Part shown: piece by piece, positions 7,744 to 18,100 of the stretch
Position numbering within the stretch: the stretch's first letter is position 1
Layout: each line of letters begins with the position of its first letter
From: Nitriliruptoraceae bacterium
Lineage (GTDB): Bacteria; Actinomycetota; Nitriliruptoria; Nitriliruptorales; Nitriliruptoraceae
Assembly: GCA_007136095.1 (NCBI GenBank)
Contig: SLHP01000076.1
Span: 1-54,901, forward strand
Length of the DNA: 54,901 bases
Direction of reading: 5' to 3'
Translations under genes and position numbers: made by a program
Notes under the pieces: model-generated
What the model saw: the letters and a program-made list of their open reading frames with translations, nothing else
Told to the model about the DNA's origin: nothing
The model's database searches: none

Positions 7744-8415
7744 ATGGCATCGAGGCACCCCACCGGCCGTCGCACGCGTCCACCGGTCCCTGGCATCCGG
7801 TCCGAACAGCCGTACTGGGACACCGGTGCCGTCGTCGCGGGCATCGACGAGGTCGGACGTGGTGCGTGGGCCGGTCCGCTCACCCTCGCCGCCGTCGTCC
7901 TGCCCACCGACCGGCGGATCTACAAGCTGCGCGACTCCAAGGTGCTGTCCCCGGAGGTCCGTGAACACCTCAGCGGCCGTCTGCACGGATTCGCCACCGG
8001 CGTCGGGATCGGGCACGCCAGCAACGCCGAGGTGGATCGCCACGGCCTGAGCGAGGCAACCCGTCGCGCTGCCCGTCGAGCCGTCGAGGCGCTCCCCGTC
8101 GAGCCGGACGTGATGCTCATCGACGGCACCTGGGACTTCCTCGCGGACCTCGGGACCCACAACGAGACCATCCCACAGGGTGACGGTCGATCCGCGTCCA
8201 TCGCGGCCGCGTCGATCGTCGCGAAGGTCGCCCGCGACCGCATCATGGTCGACGTGGCCGACCAGCACGCGCCCTACGTGTTCGCGTCCAACAAGGGCTA
8301 CCCCTCACCGGACCACGTCGCCGCGCTCGAGCGCCACGGCCCCTGCGCCCTGCACCGACGATCCTGGGCACCGATCGCCGCGCTCGATCACCCCAGGCTG
8401 TTCGAGACCACCTGA
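7744..8415 (+). CDS. rnhB: Ribonuclease HII
   Basis: The 223-residue enzyme cuts RNA in RNA-DNA hybrids, including single ribonucleotides in DNA. Asp and Glu of GIDEVGRGAWAGP, with the later Asp residues in LIDGTWDFL and ARDRIMVD, form the metal site. SIAAASIVAKVARD and SNKGYPSPDH are further family signatures. The ATG at 7744 is chosen over upstream GTG/ATG codons because a TACGGT -10-like element ends 6 nt before it, suggesting a leaderless transcript. The gene is on the plus strand while both neighbours are on the minus strand, and its 3' end overlaps the lepB 3' end by 28 bp. Confidence 0.95.
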   Translation: MASRHPTGRRTRPPVPGIRSEQPYWDTGAVVAGIDEVGRGAWAGPLTLAAVVLPTDRRIYKLRDSKVLSPEVREHLSGRLHGFATGVGIGHASNAEVDRHGLSEATRRAARRAVEALPVEPDVMLIDGTWDFLADLGTHNETIPQGDGRSASIAAASIVAKVARDRIMVDVADQHAPYVFASNKGYPSPDHVAALERHGPCALHRRSWAPIAALDHPRLFETT

Positions 8416-9407
8416 CGGGCGGCCTCGGGGTCCTCGGCCTCGGACTCGACGGGGTCGGCATCGCCGGGATCCGGCTCGGAGCCATCGGCATCGGGGTCCG
8501 GATCCTCGAGCACGTGCTCGACGCCGGTCAGCGAGTCCCAGTTCTCCAACGGCCAGATCACCACCACGGCGCGGCCGACGACCGACGCTTCGCTGACGAA
8601 GCCGAGCGACCGCCGCGAGTCGGACGAGTTGGGTCGGTTGTCACCGAGGAAGAACAGTTCGTCGTCGGGGATGGTGACGGGCCCGTAGTTGTCCTGATCG
8701 CCGAAGACCACGTAGGGCTCGTCGAGCGGGGCGCCGTTGACGAAGACCTGACCGTCCTCGATCCGGACCTCGTCACCCCCGGTCGCGATCACACGCTTGA
8801 CGAAGTCCCGGGCTGACGTCGGGATCACGCCGAGGAACTGGCCGACCGCGCGGACGAACCGATCCCCACCGCTCGGAGGAGCGGTCAGGGACTCACCCTC
8901 GCCCTCGAAGACCACGACGTCTCCACGCTGCACGTCGCGGAACCGGAAGGTGACCTTCTCCACGACCATCCGGTCGTCGATCTGCAGGGTCGGTTCCATC
9001 GAACTCGACGGTATGAAGAACACCTGCAGCACGAAGGTCCGCAGCAGGAACGCCAGCAGGAACGCCACCAGGATGAGGATCGGCAACTCACGGAAGAACG
9101 CTCCCGCACCGCTGCCCGACCCGTGCTTGGTGTCGTCCGAGGCCACGGGCGCACGCTCATCGGCAGTCCCTGCGTGACCAGCCGCAGCTGCCTCGTCGGT
9201 CGGTTCAGCGGGTTGCTGCGGACCGGCGGTCCCGTCACCCGCCACCGGCGGCGTCGAGGACCGGTCCTCCGTGCCCGACGCGGCAGGTGCCGACGACTCG
9301 GGCGCACCGTGGGGCGACCGCCCCTGCTCAGGGCGTCCCATCGTGGCCTTCGGCCAGAGCGGTGGCGGAGGTTCGGGGCGAGCGTGGGGGTCTTCGCGTG
9401 GGTCCAT
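8388..9407 (-). CDS. lepB: Signal peptidase I
   Basis: This 339-residue membrane protease removes signal peptides from secreted proteins. About 100 N-terminal residues are cytoplasmic, Pro/Ala/Gly-rich and probably disordered. One membrane helix follows (about 107-127, ELPILILVAFLLAFLLRTF). The nucleophile is Ser136 in FIPSSSMEPTL and the general base is Lys204 in DFVKRVIATGGD; GDNRPNSSDSR is the last conserved box. A low-complexity acidic tail of about 50 aa extends beyond the usual end and is unusual. The ATG at 9407 is supported by a TAGGCT element (minus strand, 9423 to 9418) 10 nt upstream, implying a leader of only about 4 nt. Confidence 0.95.
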   Translation of the reverse strand: MDPREDPHARPEPPPPLWPKATMGRPEQGRSPHGAPESSAPAASGTEDRSSTPPVAGDGTAGPQQPAEPTDEAAAAGHAGTADERAPVASDDTKHGSGSGAGAFFRELPILILVAFLLAFLLRTFVLQVFFIPSSSMEPTLQIDDRMVVEKVTFRFRDVQRGDVVVFEGEGESLTAPPSGGDRFVRAVGQFLGVIPTSARDFVKRVIATGGDEVRIEDGQVFVNGAPLDEPYVVFGDQDNYGPVTIPDDELFFLGDNRPNSSDSRRSLGFVSEASVVGRAVVVIWPLENWDSLTGVEHVLEDPDPDADGSEPDPGDADPVESEAEDPEAARQVVSNSLG

Positions 9408-9472
9408 GGAGAACGGCAGCCTATCCGGCGTGGTGCCCCGGACCGGGCGCCTCCCGATCGACGAACGCAGCG

Positions 9473-9835
9473 TCAGGCGCGGGCGATCTGCGACTCGCGC
9501 TTCTCCTTGATACGCGCCTTCTTGCCGACGCGGTCGCGCAGGTAGTACAGCTTGGCGCGGCGGACCCGGCCGCGACGCGCGACCTCGATCCGCTCGATGA
9601 CGGGGCTGTGGAGCGGGAAGGTCCGCTCGACGCCGACGCCGAAGCTGATCTTGCGCACCGTGAAGGTCTCACGCAGGCCACCACCGCGGCGAGCGATGAC
9701 CACGCCCTCGAACACCTGGACGCGCGAGCGGGTGCCCTCGACGACCTTGACGTGGACCTTGACCGTGTCGCCAGGCCAGAACTCCGGGATGTCATCCCGC
9801 AGGCGGGACTTCTCGACGATGTCGACCTTGTTCAT
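9473..9835 (-). CDS. rplS: 50S ribosomal protein L19 (bL19)
   Basis: The 120-residue ribosomal protein sits at the 30S-50S interface. [33 protein letters not shown] and [11 protein letters not shown] are the family signatures, followed by the basic C-terminal end [19 protein letters not shown]. The ATG at 9835 is chosen because homology begins there ([10 protein letters not shown]). It appears to have its own promoter inside the 3' end of trmD (10038-10067) and so a leader of nearly 200 nt. Confidence 0.98.
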   Translation of the reverse strand: MNKVDIVEKSRLRDDIPEFWPGDTVKVHVKVVEGTRSRVQVFEGVVIARRGGGLRETFTVRKISFGVGVERTFPLHSPVIERIEVARRGRVRRAKLYYLRDRVGKKARIKEKRESQIARA

Positions 9836-10037
9836 GGTGGGACTTCCTGCTCGCGAGGTGGAGGTGACGCTCGGCGTGACACTCAGGGGCGCACGGCGAC
9901 ATGTGGTGACCGGTGGGGTGACGGCACCGGGACCGGAGCGCGGCCGTACCCGAGAGCCACCGACATGCCTGCTCGGTACGTGAGCGGTGGACACGTGGTG
10001 AGCGTGGCGAGACGGGCGACTGGCGCTGCGGCGCGCG

Positions 10038-10067
10038 AGGATACGGTCAGGAGGCGTGCAGGGTCAA
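10038..10067 (-). promoter_or_regulatory. Promoter for rplS, overlapping the trmD stop
   Basis: On the minus strand TTGACC (10067 to 10062) and TATCCT (10043 to 10038) are separated by 18 bp, a good match to a sigma-A promoter. The -35 lies in the last codons of trmD. Transcription would start near 10031, giving a leader of about 195 nt before the rplS ATG. That allows L19 to be made independently of the rpsP-trmD operon and leaves room for a regulatory leader, as known for L19 mRNAs in other phyla. The leader function is inference. Confidence 0.6.
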
Positions 10068-10846
10068 CCTGAGCCCCCGTCAGCGCACGGGGGATCGGGT
10101 TCACCCAGTAGATCCGGCCGGCGGCTCCGGGTCAACGCCAGCGCCTGATCGTGGCGCCAGCGGGCCACAGCGCCATGGTCGCCGGAGCTCAGGACCTCCG
10201 GCACACCGTGACCGCGTAGATCGGCGGGGCGGGTGTACTGCGGGTACTCGAGCAACCCGTCCGCGAACGACTCATCGGCGGGCGATGCGTCGTTGCCGAC
10301 GATCCCGGGACGGAGCCGGGTGACCGCCTCGATGATCACGGCCGCTGCGACCTCACCGCCGAAGAGCACGTAGTCACCGATCGACACCTCGTCGGTGGCG
10401 ACCAGGTCGTGGACCCGCTCGTCGATGCCCTCGTACCGACCGCAGAGCAGCACGAGGCGGTCCTCGGCGGCCAGTTCACGTGCCATCGCCTGGTCGAACC
10501 GACGACCGCGAGGGGTCAGCAGGATCGTGCGCGGGCGTTCGCCGCCGGCGACGAACCGGGCGCCAGCGGGCGGATCGGTGCGTCCCGCTGTGGCTTCGGG
10601 CGGGAGGTCGTTCCACACCGCTTCCGCCGCGGCGGTCAATACGTCGGCGCGCATGACCATCCCAGCCCCGCCGCCATAGGGGGCATCGTCGACACTGCGG
10701 TGGCGGTCCGTGGTGTAGTCGCGGAGATCGTGGACGCGGAGGTCGAGTCGGGCGTCCTCGTTGGCCCGGCCGAGCAGCGACGTCGTCAACGGGCCGTCGA
10801 ACCACCCGGGGAAGATCGTCAGGATGTCGATGCGGGGCGCGGTCAT
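10064..10846 (-). CDS. trmD: tRNA (guanine-37-N1)-methyltransferase
   Basis: This 260-residue SPOUT methyltransferase puts the m1G37 mark on tRNAs to prevent frameshifting. DILTIFPGWFD opens the trefoil-knot fold. DDAPYGGGAGMVMRAD, LLCGRYEGIDERV and EVSIGDYVLFGGEVAA form the knot and AdoMet site, and LEYPQYTRPA lies in the C-terminal tRNA-binding part. The ATG at 10846 overlaps the rimM stop (ATGA), so expression is coupled to rimM. Confidence 0.97.
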   Translation of the reverse strand: MTAPRIDILTIFPGWFDGPLTTSLLGRANEDARLDLRVHDLRDYTTDRHRSVDDAPYGGGAGMVMRADVLTAAAEAVWNDLPPEATAGRTDPPAGARFVAGGERPRTILLTPRGRRFDQAMARELAAEDRLVLLCGRYEGIDERVHDLVATDEVSIGDYVLFGGEVAAAVIIEAVTRLRPGIVGNDASPADESFADGLLEYPQYTRPADLRGHGVPEVLSSGDHGAVARWRHDQALALTRSRRPDLLGEPDPPCADGGSG

Positions 10847-11400
10847 GTGTCCGGATCGTCGTCGGGACGCACGACCTCGGCGTCGCCCGGATCGAGGAGG
10901 CCGGCCGGGGGGTCGACCAGGCGGAGGCGTTCGGTCCCATCCGCGGCTTCGTCGACCTCCACGAAGTCCTCGACGGCCGGCAGCAGCCAGGTCTCCCCGT
11001 CCGCGCGGGTGACCTCCAGCAGGTCGTAGCCCGCGGCGTCGGGGAGCTCGATCAGGGCGCTGACGGTGCCAAGGTCGGCGCCACCCTCGTCGACCACGGC
11101 CATGTCGATCAGCTCGTGGGCGTAGTAGGTCTCGGACGCCGACAGGTCGGCCGCTGGCGCCTCGATCAGCTGGCCGCGCAGCAGCTCGGCAGCGTTGCGA
11201 TCGGTGACGCCGGCGAAGCGCAGCAGCAGACGTCCCTGGTGGGGGCGGCTGGCCTCGATGCTGGTCCGGCGACCATCGAGGTGGACCTCGGCGCCCGCGT
11301 CGAACCGTCCGGGTACGTCGGACAGGACGTGCACCGAGACCTCACCGCGGATGCCGTGGGCCTTGACGATCCGCCCGATGGCGACCAGGTCGTCGCTCAC
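10843..11400 (-). CDS. rimM: Ribosome maturation factor RimM
   Basis: The 185-residue protein helps assemble the 30S head by binding ribosomal protein S19. The N-terminal RimM barrel begins IGRIVKAHGIRGEVSVHVL, and the C-terminal PRC-barrel is recognisable from SASETYYAHELIDMAVV to WLLPAVEDFVEVDEA. It lies in the rpsP-khpA-rimM-trmD order common to many bacteria. A 70-bp gap separates it from khpA upstream, and it overlaps trmD by 4 nt. Confidence 0.95.
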   Translation of the reverse strand: MSDDLVAIGRIVKAHGIRGEVSVHVLSDVPGRFDAGAEVHLDGRRTSIEASRPHQGRLLLRFAGVTDRNAAELLRGQLIEAPAADLSASETYYAHELIDMAVVDEGGADLGTVSALIELPDAAGYDLLEVTRADGETWLLPAVEDFVEVDEAADGTERLRLVDPPAGLLDPGDAEVVRPDDDPDT

Positions 11401-11470
11401 ATGCCACCTCTCAGGGGGTGGAGGGCGGGATCGTCAAGGGGCGGAGGGCAGCCGATCCGGACCGGATCCG

Positions 11471-11707
11471 TCAGTCGACGATCTCGACGGTGACGTTCTC
11501 GTCGTCGAGGGAACCAGCGGCCTTGACGAGCGTGCGCAGCGCCTTGGCGGTGCGGCCGCGCTTGCCGATGACCTTGCCGAGGTCCTCCTGGTTGACGTTG
11601 AGCTCCAGGACGGTCTCACGTGGGTCGTCGTCAACGTCGATCCGGACATCGTCGGGGTGGTCGACGAGCTGCTTGGCGACGAACTCGAGGACGTCCTCGG
11701 ACCTCAT
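11471..11707 (-). CDS. khpA: KhpA, KH-domain RNA-binding protein
   Basis: This 78-residue protein is a single KH domain with the RNA-contacting GxxG loop visible as GKRG in [18 protein letters not shown]. Family members bind small RNAs and mRNAs, often with KhpB, and in Gram-positives affect cell elongation. The start overlaps the rpsP stop (ATGA), so it is translated with S16. The acidic first half (VDDDPRETV) is typical of actinobacterial KhpA. Confidence 0.95.
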   Translation of the reverse strand: MRSEDVLEFVAKQLVDHPDDVRIDVDDDPRETVLELNVNQEDLGKVIGKRGRTAKALRTLVKAAGSLDDENVTVEIVD

Positions 11708-12051
11708 GCGTCACCCTCCGCGGCCTCGGCGGCCTTCGCCTTGGCCTTCTTCGACTGCTTGGTCTTGACCTCGGAGCGGTCGCGGCCGGTGTCGCCGGGC
11801 TTGAACTGCTCCCAGACGCCGGTGATGCGCAGGAGCTTCTTCACGGCGTCCGACGGCTGCGCGCCGTGGGACAGCCAGTGCAGCGCCCTCTCCTCGTCGA
11901 TGCGGACGAAGGACGGGTCCTCGAGGGGGCGGTACTCACCGAAGATCTCGATGAAGCGCCCATCACGCGGAGCACGCGAGTCGGCGGCGACGACGCGGTA
12001 GTACGGGCGCTTGACGGTGCCTTCGCGGCGGAGGCGGAGCTTGACGGCCAT
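11704..12051 (-). CDS. rpsP: 30S ribosomal protein S16 (bS16)
   Basis: The 115-residue protein begins with the family signature [21 protein letters not shown] and continues [20 protein letters not shown]. An Ala/Lys-rich tail ([17 protein letters not shown]) extends about 30 residues beyond the E. coli protein, as seen in other actinobacteria. It heads the rpsP-khpA-rimM-trmD operon. A TAGCCT element (minus strand, 12283 to 12278) in the 268-bp upstream gap is a candidate -10, implying a leader of about 220 nt. Confidence 0.97.
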   Translation of the reverse strand: MAVKLRLRREGTVKRPYYRVVAADSRAPRDGRFIEIFGEYRPLEDPSFVRIDEERALHWLSHGAQPSDAVKKLLRITGVWEQFKPGDTGRDRSEVKTKQSKKAKAKAAEAAEGDA

Positions 12052-12277
12052 GAGGGGTATCCCTTGGTGAGCCGCGCGGGGTGTTCTCCGCGGCGGCGGA
12101 TGGAGCCGATCCGTACCTGCACGGGCTGCCTCGGTCGTGCACCGATCGGGTCGACATCGGCCGGTCATCTTCGACGGGGTCGATGCGGATCGGAGGGCGG
12201 GCAGCCGGTGTGGCGGAGACCGGCGAGGCGGTACGCAGCAACAGGGGCCCGGGGCCCGAGGTGCTGCCATGCGGGAC

Positions 12278-12283
12278 AGGCTA
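12278..12283 (-). promoter_or_regulatory. Candidate -10 element for the rpsP operon
   Basis: The gap 12052-12319 between rpsP and ffh holds no gene. The best promoter element on the minus strand is TAGCCT at 12283 to 12278; no clear -35 is visible. The predicted leader to rpsP is about 220 nt. Confidence 0.35.
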
Positions 12284-12319
12284 CCGCAGCGGTCACCTCC
12301 GGCGCCATCCCGAGCCGCG

Positions 12320-13768
12320 TCAGCGGCCCTTGCCACGCTTGGGGGACGGCTGCAGACCCTGGAAGCCACCGAGCCCGCCGGCCCCGCCGCCGCCTCCCAT
12401 GCCCGACTGCAGCTGACGCAGCGCCGCGGCCTGGGCCTGACGGCCCTGCTTACCCTTCGGCGGCTTGCTGCCCTGCTGCCCGGACATCTTGGCGGCGCTC
12501 TTCATCACCTTCTGGACCTGTTCGAACTGCTTGACCAGCCGGTTGACCTCGGTCACGGTCGTGCCGGAACCGGCGGCGATCCGCTTGCGGCGGCGGCCGT
12601 TGAGCACCTTGGGCTTGTTGCGCTCCTCCGGGGTCATCGACCGGATGATGGCCTCGATGCGGGCCACCTGCTTGTCGTCGACATCCACATCCTTCAGCTG
12701 CTTGGACATGCCCGGCATCATCCCCAGCAGGCCCTGCAGCGAGCCCATGCGCTTGAGCATCTGCATCTGCTGCAGGAAGTCCTCGAGCGTGAACTCCCCG
12801 CTGAGCAGTGCCTCCTCGGCAGAGGCCGCCTCCTGTTCGGTGTAGGTCGCCTCGGCCTTCTCGATGAGGGTCATGACGTCGCCCATACCGAGGATGCGCG
12901 ACGCCATACGGTCGGGGTGGAAGGCCTCGAACTCGTCGAGCTTCTCCCCGATCGACGCGAACTTGATGGGCTTGCCCGTGACCTCGCGGACCGACAGCGC
13001 GGCACCACCGCGGGCGTCACCATCGAGCTTCGACAGGATCACGCCGTCGAACCCGACCCCGTCCTGGAAGGCCTTGGCGACGTTGACGGCCTCCTGCCCG
13101 ATCATCGCGTCGATGACGAACAGCGTCTCGGAGGCGTCGACGGCCTCACGGATCGCGCGGGCCTGCGCGATCAACTCCTCGTCGATCCCCAGGCGCCCCG
13201 CGGTGTCGACGATGACGACGTCACAGCCGGTCTCGCGCGCCTTGTCGATCGACTCCCTGGCCACCGGGACCGGATCGCCGGAGGTGACGGGCGCGTAGAC
13301 GTGCACGCCGGCACGCTGCGCGTTGACCTTGAGCTGCTCGACGGCGGCCGGGCGCTGCAGGTCGCAGGCGACGAGCATCGGGTTGCGGCCCTTGGACTTC
13401 AGCAGCGCGGCCAGCTTGCCGGCCGCGGTCGTCTTCCCGGATCCCTGCAGCCCGGCGAGCATGATCACCGCCGGCTTGCCGGTCAGGTTGAGTCCTTCGG
13501 CCGGACCGCCGAGCGCGCGTTCGAGCTCCTGCGAGACGATCTTGACGACCTGCTGGGACGGGTTGAGGGCCTTGGAGACCTCCTCGCCGACGAGCTGCTC
13601 GCGGAGCCGTTCGATCATCCCCTTGACGACCTTGAAGTTGACGTCCGCCTCCAGCAGGGCGAGACGGATCTCCTTCAGGGTCGCATCGACGGTCTTCTCG
13701 TCCAGGCGACCGCGGCCCTTGACGCGATCAAGGGCCGATTCGAGCTTCGTACTCAGGGTGTCGAACAC
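12320..13768 (-). CDS. ffh: Signal recognition particle protein Ffh
   Basis: The 482-residue GTPase binds signal sequences of nascent membrane proteins with 4.5S RNA. The N domain begins [19 protein letters not shown]. The G domain has [29 protein letters not shown] and [15 protein letters not shown]. The methionine-rich M domain includes [20 protein letters not shown] and the RNA-binding [10 protein letters not shown]...[12 protein letters not shown] Gly/Lys/Gln-rich tail follows. The start is GTG at 13768, where homology begins; a TACGCT element (13817 to 13812, minus) gives a leader near 37 nt. Confidence 0.97.
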   Translation of the reverse strand: MFDTLSTKLESALDRVKGRGRLDEKTVDATLKEIRLALLEADVNFKVVKGMIERLREQLVGEEVSKALNPSQQVVKIVSQELERALGGPAEGLNLTGKPAVIMLAGLQGSGKTTAAGKLAALLKSKGRNPMLVACDLQRPAAVEQLKVNAQRAGVHVYAPVTSGDPVPVARESIDKARETGCDVVIVDTAGRLGIDEELIAQARAIREAVDASETLFVIDAMIGQEAVNVAKAFQDGVGFDGVILSKLDGDARGGAALSVREVTGKPIKFASIGEKLDEFEAFHPDRMASRILGMGDVMTLIEKAEATYTEQEAASAEEALLSGEFTLEDFLQQMQMLKRMGSLQGLLGMMPGMSKQLKDVDVDDKQVARIEAIIRSMTPEERNKPKVLNGRRRKRIAAGSGTTVTEVNRLVKQFEQVQKVMKSAAKMSGQQGSKPPKGKQGRQAQAAALRQLQSGMGGGGGAGGLGGFQGLQPSPKRGKGR

Positions 13769-13880
13769 GGGCGGTCCTGGGGCTGATGTCACGAGCGGCT
13801 TGTGACCCGCGAGCGTAGCGGCCGGACCCGATGACCCCGCCGGTCGCCTGATGACGGCATGCCGGCTGAGACGGGTGTGG

Positions 13881-15053
13881 TCAGCCCGCGATGTCGGTGA
13901 ACAGGCCCTCGACGAACAGTTCCGGGTCGAAGGGGGCGAGGTCGTCGATCTCCTCACCCAGACCCACGAGCTTGACGGGCAACCCCAGTTCGCGCTGGAT
14001 CGCGACGACGATGCCTCCCTTGGACGAGCCGTCGAGCTTGGTCAGGACCACACCGGTCAGCTCGACGGCCTGCATGAAGGCACTGGCCTGTGCGATGCCG
14101 TTCTGACCCGTGGTCGCATCCAGGACGAGCAGGGTCTCCTCGAGCGGGCCGGCCTGCTTCTCGAGCACCCGCTTGACCTTGCCGAGCTCGTCCATCAACG
14201 CGGACTTGTTGTGGAGCCGGCCGGCCGTGTCGACGATGAGCAGATCGGCAGCGCGCTCGGTCGCGGCCGCGTAGCCCTCGAAGGCCACCGCCCCCGGGTC
14301 CGCCCCCTCGTCCTTGCGTACCAGGTGGGCACCGGTGCGCGTCGCCCAGATCCCGAGCTGCTCCGCGGCGGCGGCGCGGAACGTGTCCGCTGCGGCGAGC
14401 ACGACCGTGCGCTGCTCCCGCTGCTCGATGGCGGCCAGTTTGCCGATGGAGGTCGTCTTACCCGTGCCGTTGACGCCGGTGATCAACCAGACCGTCGGCC
14501 CGTCATCGGTCGCGCGCGCCAGTGACCGGTCGTCGCTCTGGAGCGCCGATCGCAGCTCCTGCTTGAGCAGGTCCGTGACCGCCTCCGGGGTCGTGGCGCC
14601 CTCCTCGCGGCTCCGGCGCTTGAGCTCCTCGACGATCTCGGTCGTGGCGGTCACCCCCACATCGGCGCCGATCAGGATCTCCTCCAGTCCCTCCCAGGCG
14701 GCGTCGTTGACCCCGCGACCGAACAGGTCGGCGACCGACACGCCGAGCACGTTCCGGGTCCGCGCCAGGCGACGGTTGAACCGCTCCCCGAGCGACAGCG
14801 GCGGTTCCTCGACCAACGCCTCCGGGGTGTCGGGCACCTCCGGGATGGCGACATCGAGGTCGTCATCGACGGCCTCGTCAGGGACCGGCAGGGTGTCCGT
14901 GCTTCCGGCCGTCGAGCTCTCGGACCGGTCGGGGGGGTCGCCATCACGCTTCGACGAGCGACGCGTCGTGGTGAGCAGGCCAGCTCCCACGAGCACGATC
15001 AGCAGGCCGACGACCGCAACGACGATCGGGATGCCATCGAGAGCTTCGAGCAC
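13881..15053 (-). CDS. ftsY: Signal recognition particle receptor FtsY
   Basis: The 390-residue SRP receptor docks Ffh-ribosome complexes at the membrane. An N-terminal hydrophobic helix (about residues 8-28, IPIVVAVVGLLIVLVGAGLL) anchors it, followed by an acidic, probably disordered linker to about residue 85. The NG domain has LLTTT-basic anchor residues, GVNGTGKTTSIGKLAA, ADTFRAAAAEQL, VDTAGRLHNKSALM and TKLDGSSKGGIVVA. The N-terminal anchor is typical of actinobacterial FtsY. It lies 56 bp downstream of smc and is probably cotranscribed with it. Confidence 0.96.
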   Translation of the reverse strand: MLEALDGIPIVVAVVGLLIVLVGAGLLTTTRRSSKRDGDPPDRSESSTAGSTDTLPVPDEAVDDDLDVAIPEVPDTPEALVEEPPLSLGERFNRRLARTRNVLGVSVADLFGRGVNDAAWEGLEEILIGADVGVTATTEIVEELKRRSREEGATTPEAVTDLLKQELRSALQSDDRSLARATDDGPTVWLITGVNGTGKTTSIGKLAAIEQREQRTVVLAAADTFRAAAAEQLGIWATRTGAHLVRKDEGADPGAVAFEGYAAATERAADLLIVDTAGRLHNKSALMDELGKVKRVLEKQAGPLEETLLVLDATTGQNGIAQASAFMQAVELTGVVLTKLDGSSKGGIVVAIQRELGLPVKLVGLGEEIDDLAPFDPELFVEGLFTDIAG

Positions 15054-15109
15054 GGTGTGGACCTCGGGTCGGGGTGCCAGGACGAGACCGCCCGGGCACC
15101 GGGGTGGGA

Positions 15110-18100
15110 TCAGCCGACGGGCGAGGGCGCCTCCGCCGATGCGCCGGCCCCGTCGGGATCATCGCTCGGGTCCTCCAACGCCTCGGTCGGGTCGTCGCTG
15201 GCGCGTTCCTCGAGCTGTTGGCTCTTGGCCGCCTGATCGCGGAGCCGTTCGGCGACGACCTTGGTCACCGCATCGGGACCCATCGTGATGCCGTACAGCA
15301 CGTCGGCGATCTCCATCGACCGCTTCTGGTGGGTGACCAGGATGATCTGGGCATGGCCACGGAAGGAGCGGATGACCTTCAGCAGCCGCTGGAGGTTCAC
15401 GTCGTCCAGAGCGGCGTCGACCTCGTCGAGGACGTAGAAGGGGGACGGTCGGGCGCGGAAGATCGCGAACACGAAGGCGAGCACCGTCAGGGACCGCTCG
15501 CCGCCGGAGAGCAGCGACAGCCGCGTCACCTTCTTGCCGGGCGGTCGCGCCTCGACCTCGATGCCCGCGGTCAGCAGGTCATCGCTGCCGGTGAGCACCA
15601 GTCGTCCATGGCCGCCGGGGAAGACCGTCTCGAAGGTCAGCTCGAACTCACGTGCCACGTCGTCGAATGCGGCCTTGAAGACCGCCCGGATCCGATCGTC
15701 GACGGCGTCGACGATCTCCGCGAGATCCCGCTTGGAGCGGCGCAGGTCGTCGAGCTGGTCGGACAGGAACGCGTGCCGTTCCTCCAGGGCCTTGAACTCC
15801 TCGAGCGCCAGCGGGTTCACCCGGCCGAGCAGACCGATCTTGCGGACCAGGACATCCTCGCGTTCGGCGAGCTCGTCGGCGTCGTAGGAGCCGGCGTCGG
15901 GGTGGTCCGCACGTACCTCGTCCGGCGTCAGTGACAGCTCGCTGCGCAGACGCCCCTGGAGGGACTCCAGTCGGGAGGTGACGTCGGCCCGGCGCATCTG
16001 GGAGGCGTGCCGGTGCTCACGGAGCTCGTCGAGCTGCGCGACGACCTCGGCGAGGTCGTCGCGGGCCTCGGCCAGCTCCGCACGCCTCGCGACGACCTGC
16101 GCCTGCAGGCCGTCCCGCTCGGTCGCGGCCTCGGCGGACGCCTGCTGCAGGGCGTCGAGCGCCTCGCGGGCGACGATCGCCAACTCACCGCACCTCTCGA
16201 TGCCGAGACGCCGCGCCTCCCGACGCCGCGCGGCCTGCGCCAGCGCTGCCTCGACCTCGTCGGCTTCGCCCCGCAGCGCCGTCTCCTGCGCTTCGAGGTG
16301 GCGGACCTGCTCGCTGGTCCGCTCGAGGGTGACGCGCGCGTTGAGCTCGTGTTCGCGTGCCACCTCGACGCGGTCGTCGAGGTCGGAGGCCAGTTCGTCC
16401 GGGCCATCCTCGATGTCGTCGGGGTCGTCGGCGGGGCCTCGACCGTGCAGTTCGGACAGCGCGACCCGGTCGCGTTCGAGTACCTCGTCGAGCTCTTCCT
16501 TCTGGGCGGCGACCACCTCACGCTGGGTCGTGAGGGAATGCAGTTCCTTGTTCAGGCGGGCGAGCCGTTCGGCCGCACCGGTGATGCGCGCGTCCGACTC
16601 GTTGATGCGCTCGGTCGCGCCCTTCAGCTCGCGACGCGCCTCCTGCAGAGCCGCGGCGGCCGCCTCCCGCTCGGTCGCGATGCGTTCGAGGTCCGCCGCG
16701 AGTTCGTTGGCGCGGGCCTCGGCCTGGTCGGCGGCCGTGGCGGTCAGCACGGAGGACCGTTCGTCCGTGCCGCCCGCCCGGAAGCCGTGCGGACCCGCCA
16801 GGTCGCCCTGCGGGGTCACGAACGTCAGGTCGACCTCGCGGCCGTGGAGCAGGACCGCGGTGTCCCAGTCCGGCACGACGTAGGTCCGCGCCAGCACCTG
16901 GCGCAGCGCCGCGGTGACGCCCGCGTCCGCCTCGCCGTCACCGGCCGGCTCCAACAGCTCGGCGACCGGTCGGGCCCCGGCCGCGTCCAGCCGTTCGCGC
17001 AGGTCATCGTCGATCGGAGCCGCGGCGCGACGGTCCTGGCGGGCCGCGAGGACGATCGCGGTGCCGGCCTCGACCTCGCGCAGCCAGGCAACGGCCCGGC
17101 GGGCGCGCTCCGAGGTCGTGACCACCACGGCCTCACCGAGTGGCCCGAGTGCGGCAGCCACGGCACCATCGTGGCCGCCGGCCACCCGGACGTGGTCGGC
17201 AACCGGCCCGAGGACCCCGTCGACCTCGCCGGACAGCAACGCGGCCCCGCCCCCGTCGGCCTCCTGGAGTGCCGCCCGCAGGGCCTGTGCGCGTGCGAGC
17301 TGTGACGCCCGCTCGGCTTCCAGGTCGCGGGACCGGGCGGCCAGGTCGGCCTCCACCGCGGCCCGTTCGTCGACCTGAGCCTCGGCTGCCTCCAGCGCCG
17401 TGGTGAGCTCGACCTCGCTGGTGTCGAGGCGGTGGATCTCGTCCTGGACGCCGGAGACCTCACGCTCTGCCTCGGCGATCCGGTTGTCCAGCGTCGACAA
17501 CGTCGAGGTGACGCGCCCGAGCTCGGCTTCGGCGGACGCGGTCGACCCGCGTAGTGCGGACACCTCGCCTTCCCAGCGCAGCACGCGCTCGCGCTGCTCG
17601 GCCCGTCGCCGGCGCTCCGCCTGCAGCTTCTGCTCGTGGGCGCGGCGGGCCAGTTCCGCCTCGCGACGGCCGGCCGAGGCCTCCTCGAGCGCCTCCCGGT
17701 CGGTGGTCAGGCTCTGGGCACGCTCGGCACGTTGCTCGGCGATGCGGTCCGCCTGGGTGCGCAGTTCCTCCGGTGGGCGACCGGCGAGCGGCTCCTCGAC
17801 GTACTCGACGAGGTGGCGTCGCTTCGCCTCGATCAGATCCGAGGTTCCGCGCAGCCGTTCCGCGAGCGACGTGAGTCCGTGGACCGTGGTCTGCGCGGCT
17901 TCGACCGCGGGTCCCAGGCGCCCCAGATCCACTTCCAGGGTCGCGACCCGCTCCTGGGCCCGGTCGCGGCGCGCCTCCAGCTCGGCCTGGGCGGACCCGG
18001 TCGATGAGTCGTCCTGATCCTCAGCGTCGACCAGCCGGGTGAGCCGGTCGAGCTCCCGGGCGGCGATGCGCACCTTGACGTCGCGGAGCTCGGCCTGCAG

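Noticed and set aside
9287-10072. A 261-codon plus-strand frame over the lepB/rplS junction
   Set aside because: It crosses two genes on the other strand and has no recognisable protein sequence or ribosome-binding site.
12137-13786. A 549-codon plus-strand frame opposite ffh
   Set aside because: Shadow of ffh, rich in Leu/Asp/His/Arg without domain structure; ffh has all GTPase motifs.
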